In this document: positions 42,804-52,702 of the stretch, one piece after another
Layout: every line of letters starts with the position of its first letter
Numbering within the stretch: position 1 is the first letter of the stretch
Assembly: GCF_031846525.1 (NCBI RefSeq)
Contig: NZ_JAVRHM010000006.1
Coordinates: 129,468 to 193,467 of the forward strand
DNA from: Autumnicola patrickiae
Lineage (GTDB): Bacteria; Bacteroidota; Bacteroidia; Flavobacteriales; Flavobacteriaceae
Length of the DNA stretch: 64,000 bases
Reading direction: 5' to 3'
Position numbers and translations under genes: made by a program
Notes under the pieces: generated by a model
Database searches by the model: none
What the model saw: only the letters and a program-made list of their open reading frames with translations
What the model was told of the DNA's origin: nothing

Positions 42804-44252
42804 TTATTTAATAAATTGAAAGTTGGTAAAGTCCCAAATTACCGGTAGAAAAAGGTATATTAAAATACTTAAAACAATTATTGAAAAAATATTCAACCAA
42901 ATTCCTGTTTTCATCATATCAGAAATTTTAAGATGACCTGAACCAAAAACTATGGCATTAGGAGGGGTAGCTACAGGCAACATAAAAGCACAAGATGCTG
43001 CAGTAGTAGTAGCCACTAATAATAAAATTGGGTTAATTCCCAGGCCGATAGCTATTGGAGCAATTATAGGTAAAAGCATTGCCGTAGAAGCTGTATTCGA
43101 GGTTACTTCGGTTAAAAAATTTACGAGGGTAATTAAAATTATAATAAGAAAAAACAAAGACAATTCCTGGAATAAAGTGATTTGCAAACCAAACCATTCT
43201 GCTAAACCAGTTTCCTGAAAACCGCTTGCAAGGGCCATCCCTCCTCCAAACAATAACATTATTCCCCAAGGTATAGTCAGGGCATCATTCCAATTTATTA
43301 TCCTTTTACCATTTCTTGCAGGTAAAGTAAACAGCAAAATACCTGAAGCCATAGCTATTATAGTATCATCAAGGGCGGGAATTATGTCTTGCCATAAGAA
43401 AGAACGTGTTATCCAAAAAAATGCAGTCAGAATAAATACTGAAAGAATGATTTTTTCCTCTTTTTTAATTGGACCAAGTTCCTCCAATAAATTAGCAATT
43501 TCTTCCTTCCCCCCGGGAAAATCTTTCCTTTGAAATTTGAACGAAACTTTGGTTATATAAAGCCAGCTAAAAAATAATAAGATTATTGAAATAGGAAGGC
43601 CAAATTGAAACCATTGCCAAAATGTGATTTCTATATTATATGCTTCATCCAAAAAGCCGGCAAAAATGAGGTTCGGAGGAGTCCCAATTAAGGTGGCTAT
43701 ACCACCAATTGAAGCTGAATAGGCAATACTTAGCATTAATGCTTTTCCGAAAATTTTATTTTCATTTTGAGCGGTATTAGGATTATCTTCCAATAATGTG
43801 ATAATTGACAACCCCATGGGCATTAGCATTACTACAGTTGCGGTGTTTGAAATCCACATTGATAAAAATGCTGTAGCAATCATAAAGCCCAATATTATTC
43901 TATTAATATTAGTGCCAATTAAATTTATAATATTTAAAGCTATCCGTTTATGAAGGTTCCATTTTTGAATCGCCGTAGCAAGCAGAAAACCTCCCATAAA
44001 TAAAAAAATATATTTATTCCCATAGGAGGCAGTAGTAGCTGATAATTCTAGCGAACCAGTAAGAGGAAATAATACGATGGGAAGAAGAGCAGTTACACTT
44101 ATTGGAACAGCCTCTGTAACCCACCAAATTGCCATCCATAATGTAATCAAAAGCATTTTATATGCTTGCACAGGAATGCCATCGGGAGGATTTAGGACAA
44201 GGATAAAAAATATCAGAGGAGCTAAAAGAAGAAAGAATTTTTTTTTAGACAT
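42804..44252 (-). CDS. DASS/SLC13 family sodium-coupled dicarboxylate (or sulfate) transporter
   Basis: I chose MSKKKFFLLLAPLIFF at 44252 as start, 10 nt after the nagB stop and behind an AGGT-type site. A start at 44294 would overlap nagB by 32 nt and add 14 residues. The 482-residue protein has about 12 helices. MAIWWVTEAVPISVTALLPIVLFPLTG and FLSMWISNTATVVMLMPMGLSI contain the SNT sodium/substrate motif. The second copy is LTEVTSNTASTAMLLPIIAPIA, and PVATPPNAIVFGSGHL is the SLC13 signature. Carriers of this group take up succinate, malate or similar diacids. Confidence 0.92.
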   Translation of the reverse strand: MSKKKFFLLLAPLIFFILVLNPPDGIPVQAYKMLLITLWMAIWWVTEAVPISVTALLPIVLFPLTGSLELSATTASYGNKYIFLFMGGFLLATAIQKWNLHKRIALNIINLIGTNINRIILGFMIATAFLSMWISNTATVVMLMPMGLSIITLLEDNPNTAQNENKIFGKALMLSIAYSASIGGIATLIGTPPNLIFAGFLDEAYNIEITFWQWFQFGLPISIILLFFSWLYITKVSFKFQRKDFPGGKEEIANLLEELGPIKKEEKIILSVFILTAFFWITRSFLWQDIIPALDDTIIAMASGILLFTLPARNGKRIINWNDALTIPWGIMLLFGGGMALASGFQETGLAEWFGLQITLFQELSLFFLIIILITLVNFLTEVTSNTASTAMLLPIIAPIAIGLGINPILLLVATTTAASCAFMLPVATPPNAIVFGSGHLKISDMMKTGIWLNIFSIIVLSILIYLFLPVIWDFTNFQFIK

Positions 44253-44262
44253 ACCTATATAC

Positions 44263-46161
44263 TTATAATTTTTTAAATACCTCCATAGCTTCATACTCTG
44301 TGAGCCCCAACTTGTGATATTTTTCAGCCATAGATCTGTTTCTGTTCTCAGAATCGAGATAAAATTTTCGTGTATCCGGACCTTGAAATAATATTCTTTC
44401 TTTTTGGGAAAGAAATTTAAAAATTACATTTCGCTTCTTTAAAACCTGATCGGGACTCAAAGGAACGGCCATATCTACATCAGAAATTTTCCAGTCCTGA
44501 TTCGATTCATTATAAAGCCAAATCCAACATTGAGAGGGCGATTTTGTTTTATATAAATTCTTAGTAGAATTTATAAGATGATCCAGGTATCTTTTTTCTA
44601 TACCATGTGGAATTTTAAAATCTCCTGCCGTAAAAATTTGATGTGGGTTTATTTTATCCAAATAAACATTAATAAATTCAACAGTTTCTTTTTCACTTAA
44701 TTCATTATTTTTTTCGGGAATATTAATAAATTCTATATTCTTTTCCAGAATACCAAGATTTTTTACCGCTGTTAAAATTTCCTCTATTCTAATGAATTCT
44801 TTTATTTTTTTTACTGTTCCTGAAGGCATCTGCCCCTCCATAGTGGGACAATTTTTTTCGATAACACCCTCGGATATATCAGTCGGCATTATTTTTTTAA
44901 ATACACCTGCGTACTTCAGGTATTCTTCAGTAGAAATTGAATCTTCTGTTAAACCAAATAATAAATTTACTTTATGACCTTGTTCAACTAGCCTATGCAT
45001 AGTCCCACCTATATGAGCCACTGTGGTTTCAGGTGCAAGACTAAAAATAACTACATTTTTACTATCCGGTTTTGACCTTTCAGGTCTATGAGAATCTGGT
45101 GAATTAGGTTTACCACCCGGCCAACCAGTAATTGTATTTTGCAGTAAATTGAAAATCTCAATATTCAAATCATATGCTGGTCCCTTAAAATTTAATAAAC
45201 CTGACATGCCTGACATGTTATAATCTTTATCCGTGAGTTTTAGTACCGGTTTATTTAAATGCTCACATAGCCAAATAACAGCTTCTTTTTTCAATTTATT
45301 ATCCCAATTACAATCCCCTATTATCCAAGGCTCTCTTATTCTAGTTAATTCAGAAGAGGCTGCTTTATCTAATACCACTGTGGTGTTCTGATGATGTTGA
45401 AGGTAAGTTGCGGGAATGTTAGAGGAAATTTCCCCTTCAATAGCCTTCTTTACAATTTTAGCTTTATTTCTTCCCCAGGCCATTAAAACTATTCTCTTAG
45501 CCTGTAAAATTGTATTAATTCCCATAGTAATCGCCTTTCTTGGAACCTTCTCTAAAGAAGTAAAAGCGGAGATTGCATCAGACCTTGTTATATGATCAAG
45601 AGTTATAATCCTAGTTTGGGAATTTAAATGTGATCCAGGTTCATTAAAACCAATATGTCCAGACCTTCCTATCCCTAATAACTGAAAGTCAATTCCTCCA
45701 AGTTTCTGAATTCTGTTTTCATAATTGTTGCAGTAATCATGAAGCTCTTCATAGGAAATATTTCCATCTGGAATATGAATGTTTTCCTCTTTTACATCAA
45801 TATACTTGAATAAATTTTCTGCCATAAAATGATGATAGCTCTGGGAATCATCTGGGTCAATTGGAAAATATTCATCCAGGTTAAAGAAAACTACGTTAGA
45901 AAAACTTAAATCCTCTTCACGATGCATTCGAATTAATTCTTCATAAATTTTCAGGGGAGATGAGCCAGTAGCCAAGCCTAGCACACAATTCTCCTCCTTT
46001 TGCTGCTTGGTACGAACTAAATTTGAGATTTCTCGGGCAATCTCTTTTGACCCTTCTTCTGAATTTTGAAAAATTACATTATGTAATTTTTCAAATCTTG
46101 TTTCTTCATAAATGCCTGGCTTTACGTAAGAAAGATTTATTTGGTCTATAGTTTCAAACAT
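44263..46161 (-). CDS. nagB: Glucosamine-6-phosphate deaminase fused to a decayed PIG-L domain
   Basis: A 632-residue cytosolic protein. Residues 1-280 are NagB (LGLATGSSPLKIYEELIRMH, FFNLDEYFPID, LLGIGRSGHIGFNEPGS, KIVKKAIEGEISSNIPATYLQHH), which turns GlcN-6-P into fructose-6-P and ammonia. The C-terminal half is the PIG-L-type extension common in Bacteroidota NagB. Its zinc motif, usually HPDDD, is replaced (FSLAPETTVAHIGGTMHRLVEQGH), and the usual PHGTHR reads PHGIEKR. So the domain should have lost catalysis and kept a structural role. The gene overlaps the RIFT-barrel gene upstream by 1 nt (TAATG). Confidence 0.93.
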   Translation of the reverse strand: MFETIDQINLSYVKPGIYEETRFEKLHNVIFQNSEEGSKEIAREISNLVRTKQQKEENCVLGLATGSSPLKIYEELIRMHREEDLSFSNVVFFNLDEYFPIDPDDSQSYHHFMAENLFKYIDVKEENIHIPDGNISYEELHDYCNNYENRIQKLGGIDFQLLGIGRSGHIGFNEPGSHLNSQTRIITLDHITRSDAISAFTSLEKVPRKAITMGINTILQAKRIVLMAWGRNKAKIVKKAIEGEISSNIPATYLQHHQNTTVVLDKAASSELTRIREPWIIGDCNWDNKLKKEAVIWLCEHLNKPVLKLTDKDYNMSGMSGLLNFKGPAYDLNIEIFNLLQNTITGWPGGKPNSPDSHRPERSKPDSKNVVIFSLAPETTVAHIGGTMHRLVEQGHKVNLLFGLTEDSISTEEYLKYAGVFKKIMPTDISEGVIEKNCPTMEGQMPSGTVKKIKEFIRIEEILTAVKNLGILEKNIEFINIPEKNNELSEKETVEFINVYLDKINPHQIFTAGDFKIPHGIEKRYLDHLINSTKNLYKTKSPSQCWIWLYNESNQDWKISDVDMAVPLSPDQVLKKRNVIFKFLSQKERILFQGPDTRKFYLDSENRNRSMAEKYHKLGLTEYEAMEVFKKL

Positions 46162-48776
46162 TATTCAAATTCTTTTTTCTGTTCATTTTCCTTCTCTAAC
46201 CAATACAATAAGTAAGGAATATTATAAGCATGTGTCCAGCCAAACACCCTTAAGCCTTGATTAACTTCCCAGTTGGTAAATCCATCATTATTTTTAGGGA
46301 GGTTAGAAATCTCTAATAAAGCATCACTAAATTCTTTCTGTGTTTTAAAGTCACCTGGATCTGATTTTAATTTATTAACTTTCAATACTTCAGATCTTTT
46401 CTTAGCCTCTTCCAAATAAATTTTTTCGCCTGTAAATTCATAACCTAAAATCAAAGGATAAATAGAAGCTAAATAAGATTCCATTTGATGATTTAAAGGA
46501 GGGATTTTGCGAACCCATCTAGCGTGATCTACAAGAGCCTTTTTAATCTTCTCATCTTTAGTTAATTGATAGTATTTATACAGACCCTGTGCAACATAGG
46601 TTTGGCTATATCCGTATCGATCTAACAAAAGATTCCCTCCTTGTTCTTTTTGAAGTTCTAACATTATATCAACCCGTTCATCTAGTTCCTTTCTATATTT
46701 CATACTTTTAGTGGCGTCATATAACTCAACTAAATTCAGCACCGATAAATAGAGACGTCTTCCTCTTAAATCGTGTTCTCCCCATATTCTTTTTAAATAA
46801 GTATCTCCGGTCATTTTTGCAACTTCTAATGCCCTATGATCACCTGTCAAATAATAGGAAGCAATCCAGCCTTGAATCCATACGTGTGCGCTTAAAAGTG
46901 CATACCAATGTTCTTCGGCGTGCCTTCTTCCAATTCCTAAGTATGGTGTTGACTCTGGTTCATCTATATAATTCCAAAAATCTATAGCATCATTTATTTC
47001 ACCTACATAAGTTCTTTTTCTAGGCCAGTGCACGTTATCCACGTCCATTGTATGTTTACTCATACTCTCCGCCATGTAATAGTATTTTGGATTACCCGTC
47101 CTCATAAAATTTGTCCATAATTGAAAATCCACTGTCGGCTCATTGTTGTTCCATTGATGCCATTCATCATTGAAATAATAATTCTTTGCATCACCATAAT
47201 CAAATATACCCAGCCAAGGTTCCCATCTTTGGTTAAAGGCAATCCAGTTAAATTTATATTGCAAAGCATTCTCGAACTCAGGATGCTTTTTCGAAAAAGG
47301 AGCCATATTCCCATAAATTTTAGAATTTGCATACCATTCCGGTGGTACATGAGCTACCGGAGATTTTAAAGAATAATTCATTACTTTTTCAATTTCTTTA
47401 TCCTCTTCTTTTTCATGGAAATAGTAAATAAATTCTGTAGTCTTAGTAATTCCCTGAGCAAAATTTCCTAGCATTCCACCATCCAATTCTGTATGTTTTC
47501 TTTCAAAACTTTTTGGTTCTATGTCAGAAGGCCATATATAACCATTCAGAGATTTTGTTGAAGGATCAATTTGCAGTTCTTTAGGATACTCATTTAAAAA
47601 ATTTTTAATTCCTAAACTAATGCCTTGGGATGAATCGGAAATGCTTATCCAACCATTTGCCTTTTGACTTTGTCTTAAAGTATCTTCTCCTTTTATTAAT
47701 TGGGCTTTAAAGCCATCAATTCTACGTGTCGGTGAAGAAGTGGTATCTTTATTATTTTGTTGAGGCCCCGTCTGTAGAATTCTGATTTTATCTGATGAAT
47801 CCTCTTTCAGATTAATAAGTGAGGAAGAAGATTGAGATTCATACCATTTTCCATCAGTGGTAGAAGATATAATATTTACATTTTCCCCTAAGTGATACTT
47901 AAAAGTTAAGCCGCTCCCAGCAATTTGATCATTTGGTAGAGTCCAGCCTTCATCATCCATTGTTTGTTCAGGTAAAATAACCTCATTTTGTGTAGCTATA
48001 TTAGCATGTTCACCTTCGACAACTTTATGTTTATCTGGAATACCAGTATATGTGAGAGTATGTAAAACTTTAATAAAAGCTTTTCCGGCATAAGTATGGA
48101 TTCTAATCTCGAATGGGGAATTATTATTGCCATTTTTATAAATATAGGTCCCCTGAACTCTAAATATTGAATGCATCGGGCCAGAGCCTTTCTCCCTAAA
48201 TACATTGTGGACTATAGCATTGGAAAGATCCAACCCCTGGTCATCTAAAATATCCAAAAAGGTTCCTCTATTATTTTTAGGAGAAGAAGCTAATAATTCA
48301 TTTTCACTAAATATTTGATCATTATTTTTATCAATGAAAACTTCGTCTATAAATCCATTCCCCTTTTTCTTTAGAGTAAATTTTAATGGGCCAGTATTTA
48401 CAGTTATCCCACCTGATGGTCTCATATTGTTAGTTGATACTATAGCATTTGAATAGCCTCGTGGGTGAATTCCTTCACCGAATTCCAAAGTATAATCTGA
48501 TGTTTCTTTTGAGAAAAAGAAAATCCACATCCACTTTACACTTGAATCAACAGGTGCCCAAGTATTTACTTCGGTTGTCTGAATAGGAATTTCCTTTCCT
48601 TTGTGCAATAATCTAACCTGGTCTACAGATTCTAATGCTCCAACAGGAAACGGTATCCCTAATTTAATTGGAGCGCCCTCTACATTATTTTTAATCGTTA
48701 TAGGTAATTGTTGAATTGCTGCATTAACTTTTATAAGAGCAATAAAAAAACAAACGATGAATAAAATCTTTTTCAT
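46161..48776 (-). CDS. Secreted RIFT-barrel protein, PcRGLX/YetA-like
   Basis: An 871-residue exported protein with a signal peptide (cut near VNAAIQ, 20). The N-terminal beta domain (LPITIKNNVEGAPIKLGIPFPVGALESVDQVRLLHKGKEIPIQTTEVNTWAPVDSSVKWMWIFF) is the RIFT-barrel start of exo-rhamnogalacturonan-lyase-like and YetA proteins. A middle beta-sandwich and an alpha/alpha-barrel C-terminus (HAEEHWYALLSAHVWIQGWIASYYLTGD, LDRYGYSQTYVAQGLYKYYQLT) follow. In this locus it is the only visible polysaccharide-type enzyme, acting after or before deacetylation outside the cytoplasm. Its substrate may be a uronic-acid-containing glycan, which is inference from the family. Confidence 0.84.
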   Translation of the reverse strand: MKKILFIVCFFIALIKVNAAIQQLPITIKNNVEGAPIKLGIPFPVGALESVDQVRLLHKGKEIPIQTTEVNTWAPVDSSVKWMWIFFFSKETSDYTLEFGEGIHPRGYSNAIVSTNNMRPSGGITVNTGPLKFTLKKKGNGFIDEVFIDKNNDQIFSENELLASSPKNNRGTFLDILDDQGLDLSNAIVHNVFREKGSGPMHSIFRVQGTYIYKNGNNNSPFEIRIHTYAGKAFIKVLHTLTYTGIPDKHKVVEGEHANIATQNEVILPEQTMDDEGWTLPNDQIAGSGLTFKYHLGENVNIISSTTDGKWYESQSSSSLINLKEDSSDKIRILQTGPQQNNKDTTSSPTRRIDGFKAQLIKGEDTLRQSQKANGWISISDSSQGISLGIKNFLNEYPKELQIDPSTKSLNGYIWPSDIEPKSFERKHTELDGGMLGNFAQGITKTTEFIYYFHEKEEDKEIEKVMNYSLKSPVAHVPPEWYANSKIYGNMAPFSKKHPEFENALQYKFNWIAFNQRWEPWLGIFDYGDAKNYYFNDEWHQWNNNEPTVDFQLWTNFMRTGNPKYYYMAESMSKHTMDVDNVHWPRKRTYVGEINDAIDFWNYIDEPESTPYLGIGRRHAEEHWYALLSAHVWIQGWIASYYLTGDHRALEVAKMTGDTYLKRIWGEHDLRGRRLYLSVLNLVELYDATKSMKYRKELDERVDIMLELQKEQGGNLLLDRYGYSQTYVAQGLYKYYQLTKDEKIKKALVDHARWVRKIPPLNHQMESYLASIYPLILGYEFTGEKIYLEEAKKRSEVLKVNKLKSDPGDFKTQKEFSDALLEISNLPKNNDGFTNWEVNQGLRVFGWTHAYNIPYLLYWLEKENEQKKEFE

Positions 48777-48793
48777 AAAATTAAATTATATAG

Positions 48794-49624
48794 TTAAACA
48801 CACAATGCTGCAGCTCCTAATATTGCTGTATCAGATTGCTGTGAAATGTTAATTTGAAAACCTTCTAACTGTTTGGGGTATGGAAAGGTTTTTAATGAAG
48901 ACTCAACCATATCTTTGTAAAATGGGTAAGCTTTACTAATGGATCCTCCAATAATTATTGTCTCAGGGGCATATAGATATAAAATTATCTTAATTAACTC
49001 CCCGATATGGTATCCATAATCTTTAAAAACCTCCAGGGCATCTTGATCCCCAACAAGTGCAAGCTCATAATTTTTTTTCGCCGATCCCCCAACCCTGTTT
49101 TGGAAGAAAAAACTTCCAGTAAACTCCTCTAAAATACCCTCTTTATAGGGTAGCATACCAATTTCTCCTGCACCGCATAAAACACCATTATATAACTTTC
49201 CATTTATTACAATTCCCATTCCTACCCCAGTACCTAAGGAGAGGCCTATGAAATTCATAAAATTTTTCCCTATACCAAATAATTTCTCTCCCATTGCGAA
49301 ACAGTTGGCATCATTATTAATAAATACCGGTAAATTATAATGTTGAGAAATGATTTCGGTTAGAGGAACTTCTTTCCAAGATGGAATATTTTGTATATCA
49401 TACACTATACCCGCGGAGGGATCAACTATACCAGGAACCCCAACACCTATTTTCTGACTCTTATTAGTTATCACTTGATCTATACATAAAAACAGATCAT
49501 TAAGAATTTTTTCTTCCGAGGATTCCCGGTTAACGGCTATAGAATGTTTTTTCAGAATTTTGCCATCAACCACATTCCCAGCTTTAATATTAGTACCTCC
49601 AATATCAACTCCTATGAATTCCAT
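48794..49624 (-). CDS. ROK family sugar kinase without the zinc motif
   Basis: A 276-residue cytosolic protein. FIGVDIGGTNIKAGNVVDG is the ATP phosphate-1 loop. GVGVPGIVDPSAGIVYDIQNIPSW, FINNDANCFAMGEK and GLSLGTGVGMGIVINGKLYNG carry the catalytic Asp (NNDAN) and phosphate-2 loop. The usual ROK block ExGH followed by CxCGxxGCxE is absent: the sequence reads GAGEIGMLPYKEGILEEF, so His becomes Met and the zinc cysteines are missing. It probably phosphorylates a hexosamine before NagB acts. It lies 5 bp after the MFS gene and 17 bp before the RIFT-barrel gene. Confidence 0.88.
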   Translation of the reverse strand: MEFIGVDIGGTNIKAGNVVDGKILKKHSIAVNRESSEEKILNDLFLCIDQVITNKSQKIGVGVPGIVDPSAGIVYDIQNIPSWKEVPLTEIISQHYNLPVFINNDANCFAMGEKLFGIGKNFMNFIGLSLGTGVGMGIVINGKLYNGVLCGAGEIGMLPYKEGILEEFTGSFFFQNRVGGSAKKNYELALVGDQDALEVFKDYGYHIGELIKIILYLYAPETIIIGGSISKAYPFYKDMVESSLKTFPYPKQLEGFQINISQQSDTAILGAAALCV

Positions 49625-49629
49625 AATTA

Positions 49630-50877
49630 TCAGTCCTTTTTAAAATTCAATGTTTTATTGTTAACAATTGGATTCGCCCAAAATCCAATTGATAGGATAA
49701 AACCAAGGGGAATCAATAAAAATAACAGGCCAATTTTTAAACTTGTAATTTCTCCTATCCAACCAACTGCAAAGGGGAAAATTGCTCCTCCTGCTATACC
49801 CGTACATAATATACCAGAGAGTGCACCATGATGCTCTTTGACTGAATTTAGTGCCAATGAAAATATAATTGACCACATTACTGAGATGAAAAAGCCAATT
49901 AAAGGAAAGGTTATAACTACTACAGAAGCCGAACCAATTAAAGTAAGTATAAGGCATAGTATCGTTATAGTAGTAGCAATTATTAAAACTCTGCGACTAT
50001 CCATTACTTTTAAAAGTAATAATCCAAGTAAACAGCCCACCGTAAGCATCGCCCAAAAATAAGCTACAGTTTCTGCTCCCGTTGTTTGTGGATCCAATTC
50101 ATGATACTGAAGAAGAAATTGAGATATCCAATTTCCAATTCCTTGTTCGATGCCAACATATGAGAAAATACCAAAGAAATACAGTAAAATCCATTTATTT
50201 TTTAACAATTGAAGATAACTGGAAAGTGTTCCTGCAGCTTCCTCCTTATTTTTTTTAAATTGTGGATATTTGGTAAGGATTACCACAATCAATAAAATAA
50301 AAGCAATTACTGCAAAAATAATATATAAGGCTATCCAGGGCATATTATTCGGAACATAAGCTTTAAGAATAGAAGCTATGGAAAAACCTTCATTTATAGA
50401 ATCTTTTGCTAGGTACTTGTATAAAAACGGACTAGCAAAAGACGCGAGACCAAATACTAATTGTGCTAAAACTGAGTTAAATGCAAAGTTCTCCTCTCCC
50501 CCCGCAACCCTTAACATTGGATTGATAATGACTTGAAGGACGGCCATACAGCATCCCAAAGTAAAAAGTGTTAAGCTAAAAACTAAATATCCCGGAAAAA
50601 GAACAAATGTTAATGACGCCACAGACATAATAAAGAAACTGAAGGCTAATAATTTCTTATAGCTATATTTTTCAGACAAAAAGCCAGCTGGTATTGACAT
50701 AACCCCATAGGCTATAAAAAAAGAAAATGGTAAAAGTCCTGTTAGTGTAAGACTCAAATCGAAACTTTCTTTAACATCTGAAATGATTGAATTCAGTATG
50801 TTTGTGATAAAAGAAATCACGAAAAAAATCAAAACAACCAAAAGAATTATATGATTATACCTTTTCGTATTATTCAT
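49630..50877 (-). CDS. Sugar MFS transporter (FucP/NagP-like)
   Basis: A 415-residue inner-membrane protein with about 12 helices. FFIAYGVMSIPAGFLSEKYSYKKLLAFSFF (about 53-82) has the loop 2-3 motif, and LGCCMAVLQVIINPMLRVAGGEENFAFNSVLAQLVFGLASFASPFLYKYL is typical of the FucP-like hexose and N-acetylglucosamine permeases of Bacteroidota. In this operon it would take up the sugar freed in the periplasm, ahead of the ROK kinase. The gap to the PIG-L gene is 15 bp. Confidence 0.9.
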   Translation of the reverse strand: MNNTKRYNHIILLVVLIFFVISFITNILNSIISDVKESFDLSLTLTGLLPFSFFIAYGVMSIPAGFLSEKYSYKKLLAFSFFIMSVASLTFVLFPGYLVFSLTLFTLGCCMAVLQVIINPMLRVAGGEENFAFNSVLAQLVFGLASFASPFLYKYLAKDSINEGFSIASILKAYVPNNMPWIALYIIFAVIAFILLIVVILTKYPQFKKNKEEAAGTLSSYLQLLKNKWILLYFFGIFSYVGIEQGIGNWISQFLLQYHELDPQTTGAETVAYFWAMLTVGCLLGLLLLKVMDSRRVLIIATTITILCLILTLIGSASVVVITFPLIGFFISVMWSIIFSLALNSVKEHHGALSGILCTGIAGGAIFPFAVGWIGEITSLKIGLLFLLIPLGFILSIGFWANPIVNNKTLNFKKD

Positions 50878-50892
50878 TATTAAAATTTTTAA

Positions 50893-51792
50893 TTAGTTAT
50901 TTTTTCGATTTAACATTGGAAATAGTTGCGCCAATTCTTCTTTTTTAGGTTGATAGCCATATTCACATAATTCGAAGAATTCAGCATTCTTGACTCCGGA
51001 AATATCCAAGCTTGGATACCATGTTTTAATAGCATTTAATTCCGTCTGATTAAACTCCCTTCGACCATTGTATTTATTATTTAACCATTCCAATCTTTCT
51101 TCAGAGTTTTCAGGGATGGTTTCCGTTTTAACTCCATTAGTCCAAGGTCCCCATTCAAACATTTGGGATTCGTGTGCTGCCAAGGCTTGAATCTTTTTAT
51201 TCATGACCTTATCTATAACAACTGCCACATCTCTAGAAAATGGATAAGGTTTTTGAAAATTATCATTCATGTAAAAGAAAACAGGATTTTTCTTAAGAGC
51301 AGGAGTATCGGGTGCGACATTGGGCACAATCACTAAGTAGGCTGCATCCTGCACGATTATACCAGCATTTCGGTGATCTGGATGATAATCATTAGGCCGT
51401 AGCCCTAACACTATATCAGCATTCCACTCCCTTATTTTTCTAATGACTTGGTTTCGCACTTCTAAACTGGGCAGAAGTTCTCCATCATGGTTATCCAAGA
51501 CTTCATATTCAACGCCAAGAATTTTTCCAGCTTTATTAGCTTCCTTTCTTCTTCGGTTGCCAAGGACACCACCCCCCATATTTTGATGACCGGCATCACC
51601 ATTAGTTAAGGTTAGAAATTTAACTTTATGCCCCATTTCTGAAAATAAAGCAGCTGTACCACCAAATTTAAAATCACAATCGTCGGGGTGTGCCCCAATA
51701 GCTATTATCCTTAAAGGTTTATTTTCTTTTTCCTGTGCTGTGGTGGTAAAACCGATAATCAGAAACAGAAATATTATTATTACATTTTTCAT
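50893..51792 (-). CDS. Secreted PIG-L family deacetylase, paralogue 3 of 3 in the transcript
   Basis: A 299-residue exported protein (signal peptide to TTAQ, 19). IAIGAHPDDCDFKFGGTAALFSEMGHKVKFLTLTNGDAGHQNMGGG contains the zinc motif AHPDD and the downstream GD block. NDYHPDHRNAGIIVQDAAYLVIVPNV contains the HPDHR site that completes the metal and oxyanion environment. AAHESQMFEW is a further His-containing conserved segment. PIG-L enzymes remove N-acetyl groups from GlcNAc-type substrates (GlcNAc-PI, mycothiol and bacillithiol precursors). It overlaps the preceding paralogue in ATGA and precedes the MFS gene. Confidence 0.93.
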   Translation of the reverse strand: MKNVIIIFLFLIIGFTTTAQEKENKPLRIIAIGAHPDDCDFKFGGTAALFSEMGHKVKFLTLTNGDAGHQNMGGGVLGNRRRKEANKAGKILGVEYEVLDNHDGELLPSLEVRNQVIRKIREWNADIVLGLRPNDYHPDHRNAGIIVQDAAYLVIVPNVAPDTPALKKNPVFFYMNDNFQKPYPFSRDVAVVIDKVMNKKIQALAAHESQMFEWGPWTNGVKTETIPENSEERLEWLNNKYNGRREFNQTELNAIKTWYPSLDISGVKNAEFFELCEYGYQPKKEELAQLFPMLNRKNN

Positions 51793-52697
51793 TTTTTAGT
51801 TTTTAACATTGGAAAAAGCTTAGTTATTTCCGCATCTGTTGGTTGTCTACCATATTCACAGATTTCAAAAAATTCTACATGATTAATTCTATTAATTGAA
51901 CTGGATGGATACCATTTCCGAATTGCTTGTACTCCCTCCTCATCAAAAGCTTTTTTTTCAGGAAAGCGTCTTTTCAATTCATTTTCGAGGAATTTTTTTT
52001 TACCCTGGCTGTCCCGAGGAATTTCTTCTAAAGAAATCCCCCGAGTCCAAGGCAGCCATTCAAACATTTGTGTATTATGGGCAGACATTGCATCTATTTT
52101 TTTTTCAATTACATCATCGATTATTACAGCAATATCCTTTTTAAATGGGTTTGGTTTCTGAAAATGGTCTTCAACATAGATAAATAAAGGGTTTGTATCC
52201 AAGGGTGGAGTATCCGGTACAACATTAGGAACTATTACTAAGTAAGCTGCGTCCTGAACAAGGATTGCTGTGTTTCGGTGGTCGGGATGATAATCTACAG
52301 GTCTATGTGTAACTACAATATCCGCTTCCCATTCACGAATTTTCCTAATAATATCGTGCCTAATATGTAATTCAGGTGTAAGTTCCGCATCGTGATTACT
52401 AAGAACTTCATATTCCACTCCTAAAATTTCACCTGCTTTATTAGCCTCATTTCTTCTTATTCGCGCCAAGGCGCCACCACCTGTATTTTGATGACCTGCA
52501 TCCCCACTGGTAATAGCCAGGAATTTAACCTTGTGTCCCATTTCAGCAAATAAAGCAGCTGTTCCTCCAAATCGAATGTCTGCATCATCAGGGTGAGCCC
52601 CAATTGCAATAATTCTTATTTCTTCATTATTATTTTGGCCATTTACAGATAAAATGCTCCAACATATTATTTGAAATAACAGTAATAACCTTTTCAT
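51789..52697 (-). CDS. Secreted PIG-L family deacetylase, paralogue 2 of 3
   Basis: A 302-residue exported protein (signal peptide to VNGQ, 21). IAIGAHPDDADIRFGGTAALFAEMGHKVKFLAITSGDAGHQNTGGG gives the AHPDD metal site, and VDYHPDHRNTAILVQDAAYLVIVPNV gives the HPDHR block. AHNTQMFEWLPWTRG replaces the HES of its sisters by HNT. It is visibly related over its entire length to the flanking paralogues, so the three arose by tandem duplication. It overlaps the next gene by 4 nt and follows paralogue 1 by 5 bp. Confidence 0.93.
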   Translation of the reverse strand: MKRLLLLFQIICWSILSVNGQNNNEEIRIIAIGAHPDDADIRFGGTAALFAEMGHKVKFLAITSGDAGHQNTGGGALARIRRNEANKAGEILGVEYEVLSNHDAELTPELHIRHDIIRKIREWEADIVVTHRPVDYHPDHRNTAILVQDAAYLVIVPNVVPDTPPLDTNPLFIYVEDHFQKPNPFKKDIAVIIDDVIEKKIDAMSAHNTQMFEWLPWTRGISLEEIPRDSQGKKKFLENELKRRFPEKKAFDEEGVQAIRKWYPSSSINRINHVEFFEICEYGRQPTDAEITKLFPMLKTKK

Positions 52698-52702
52698 TAC
52701 AA

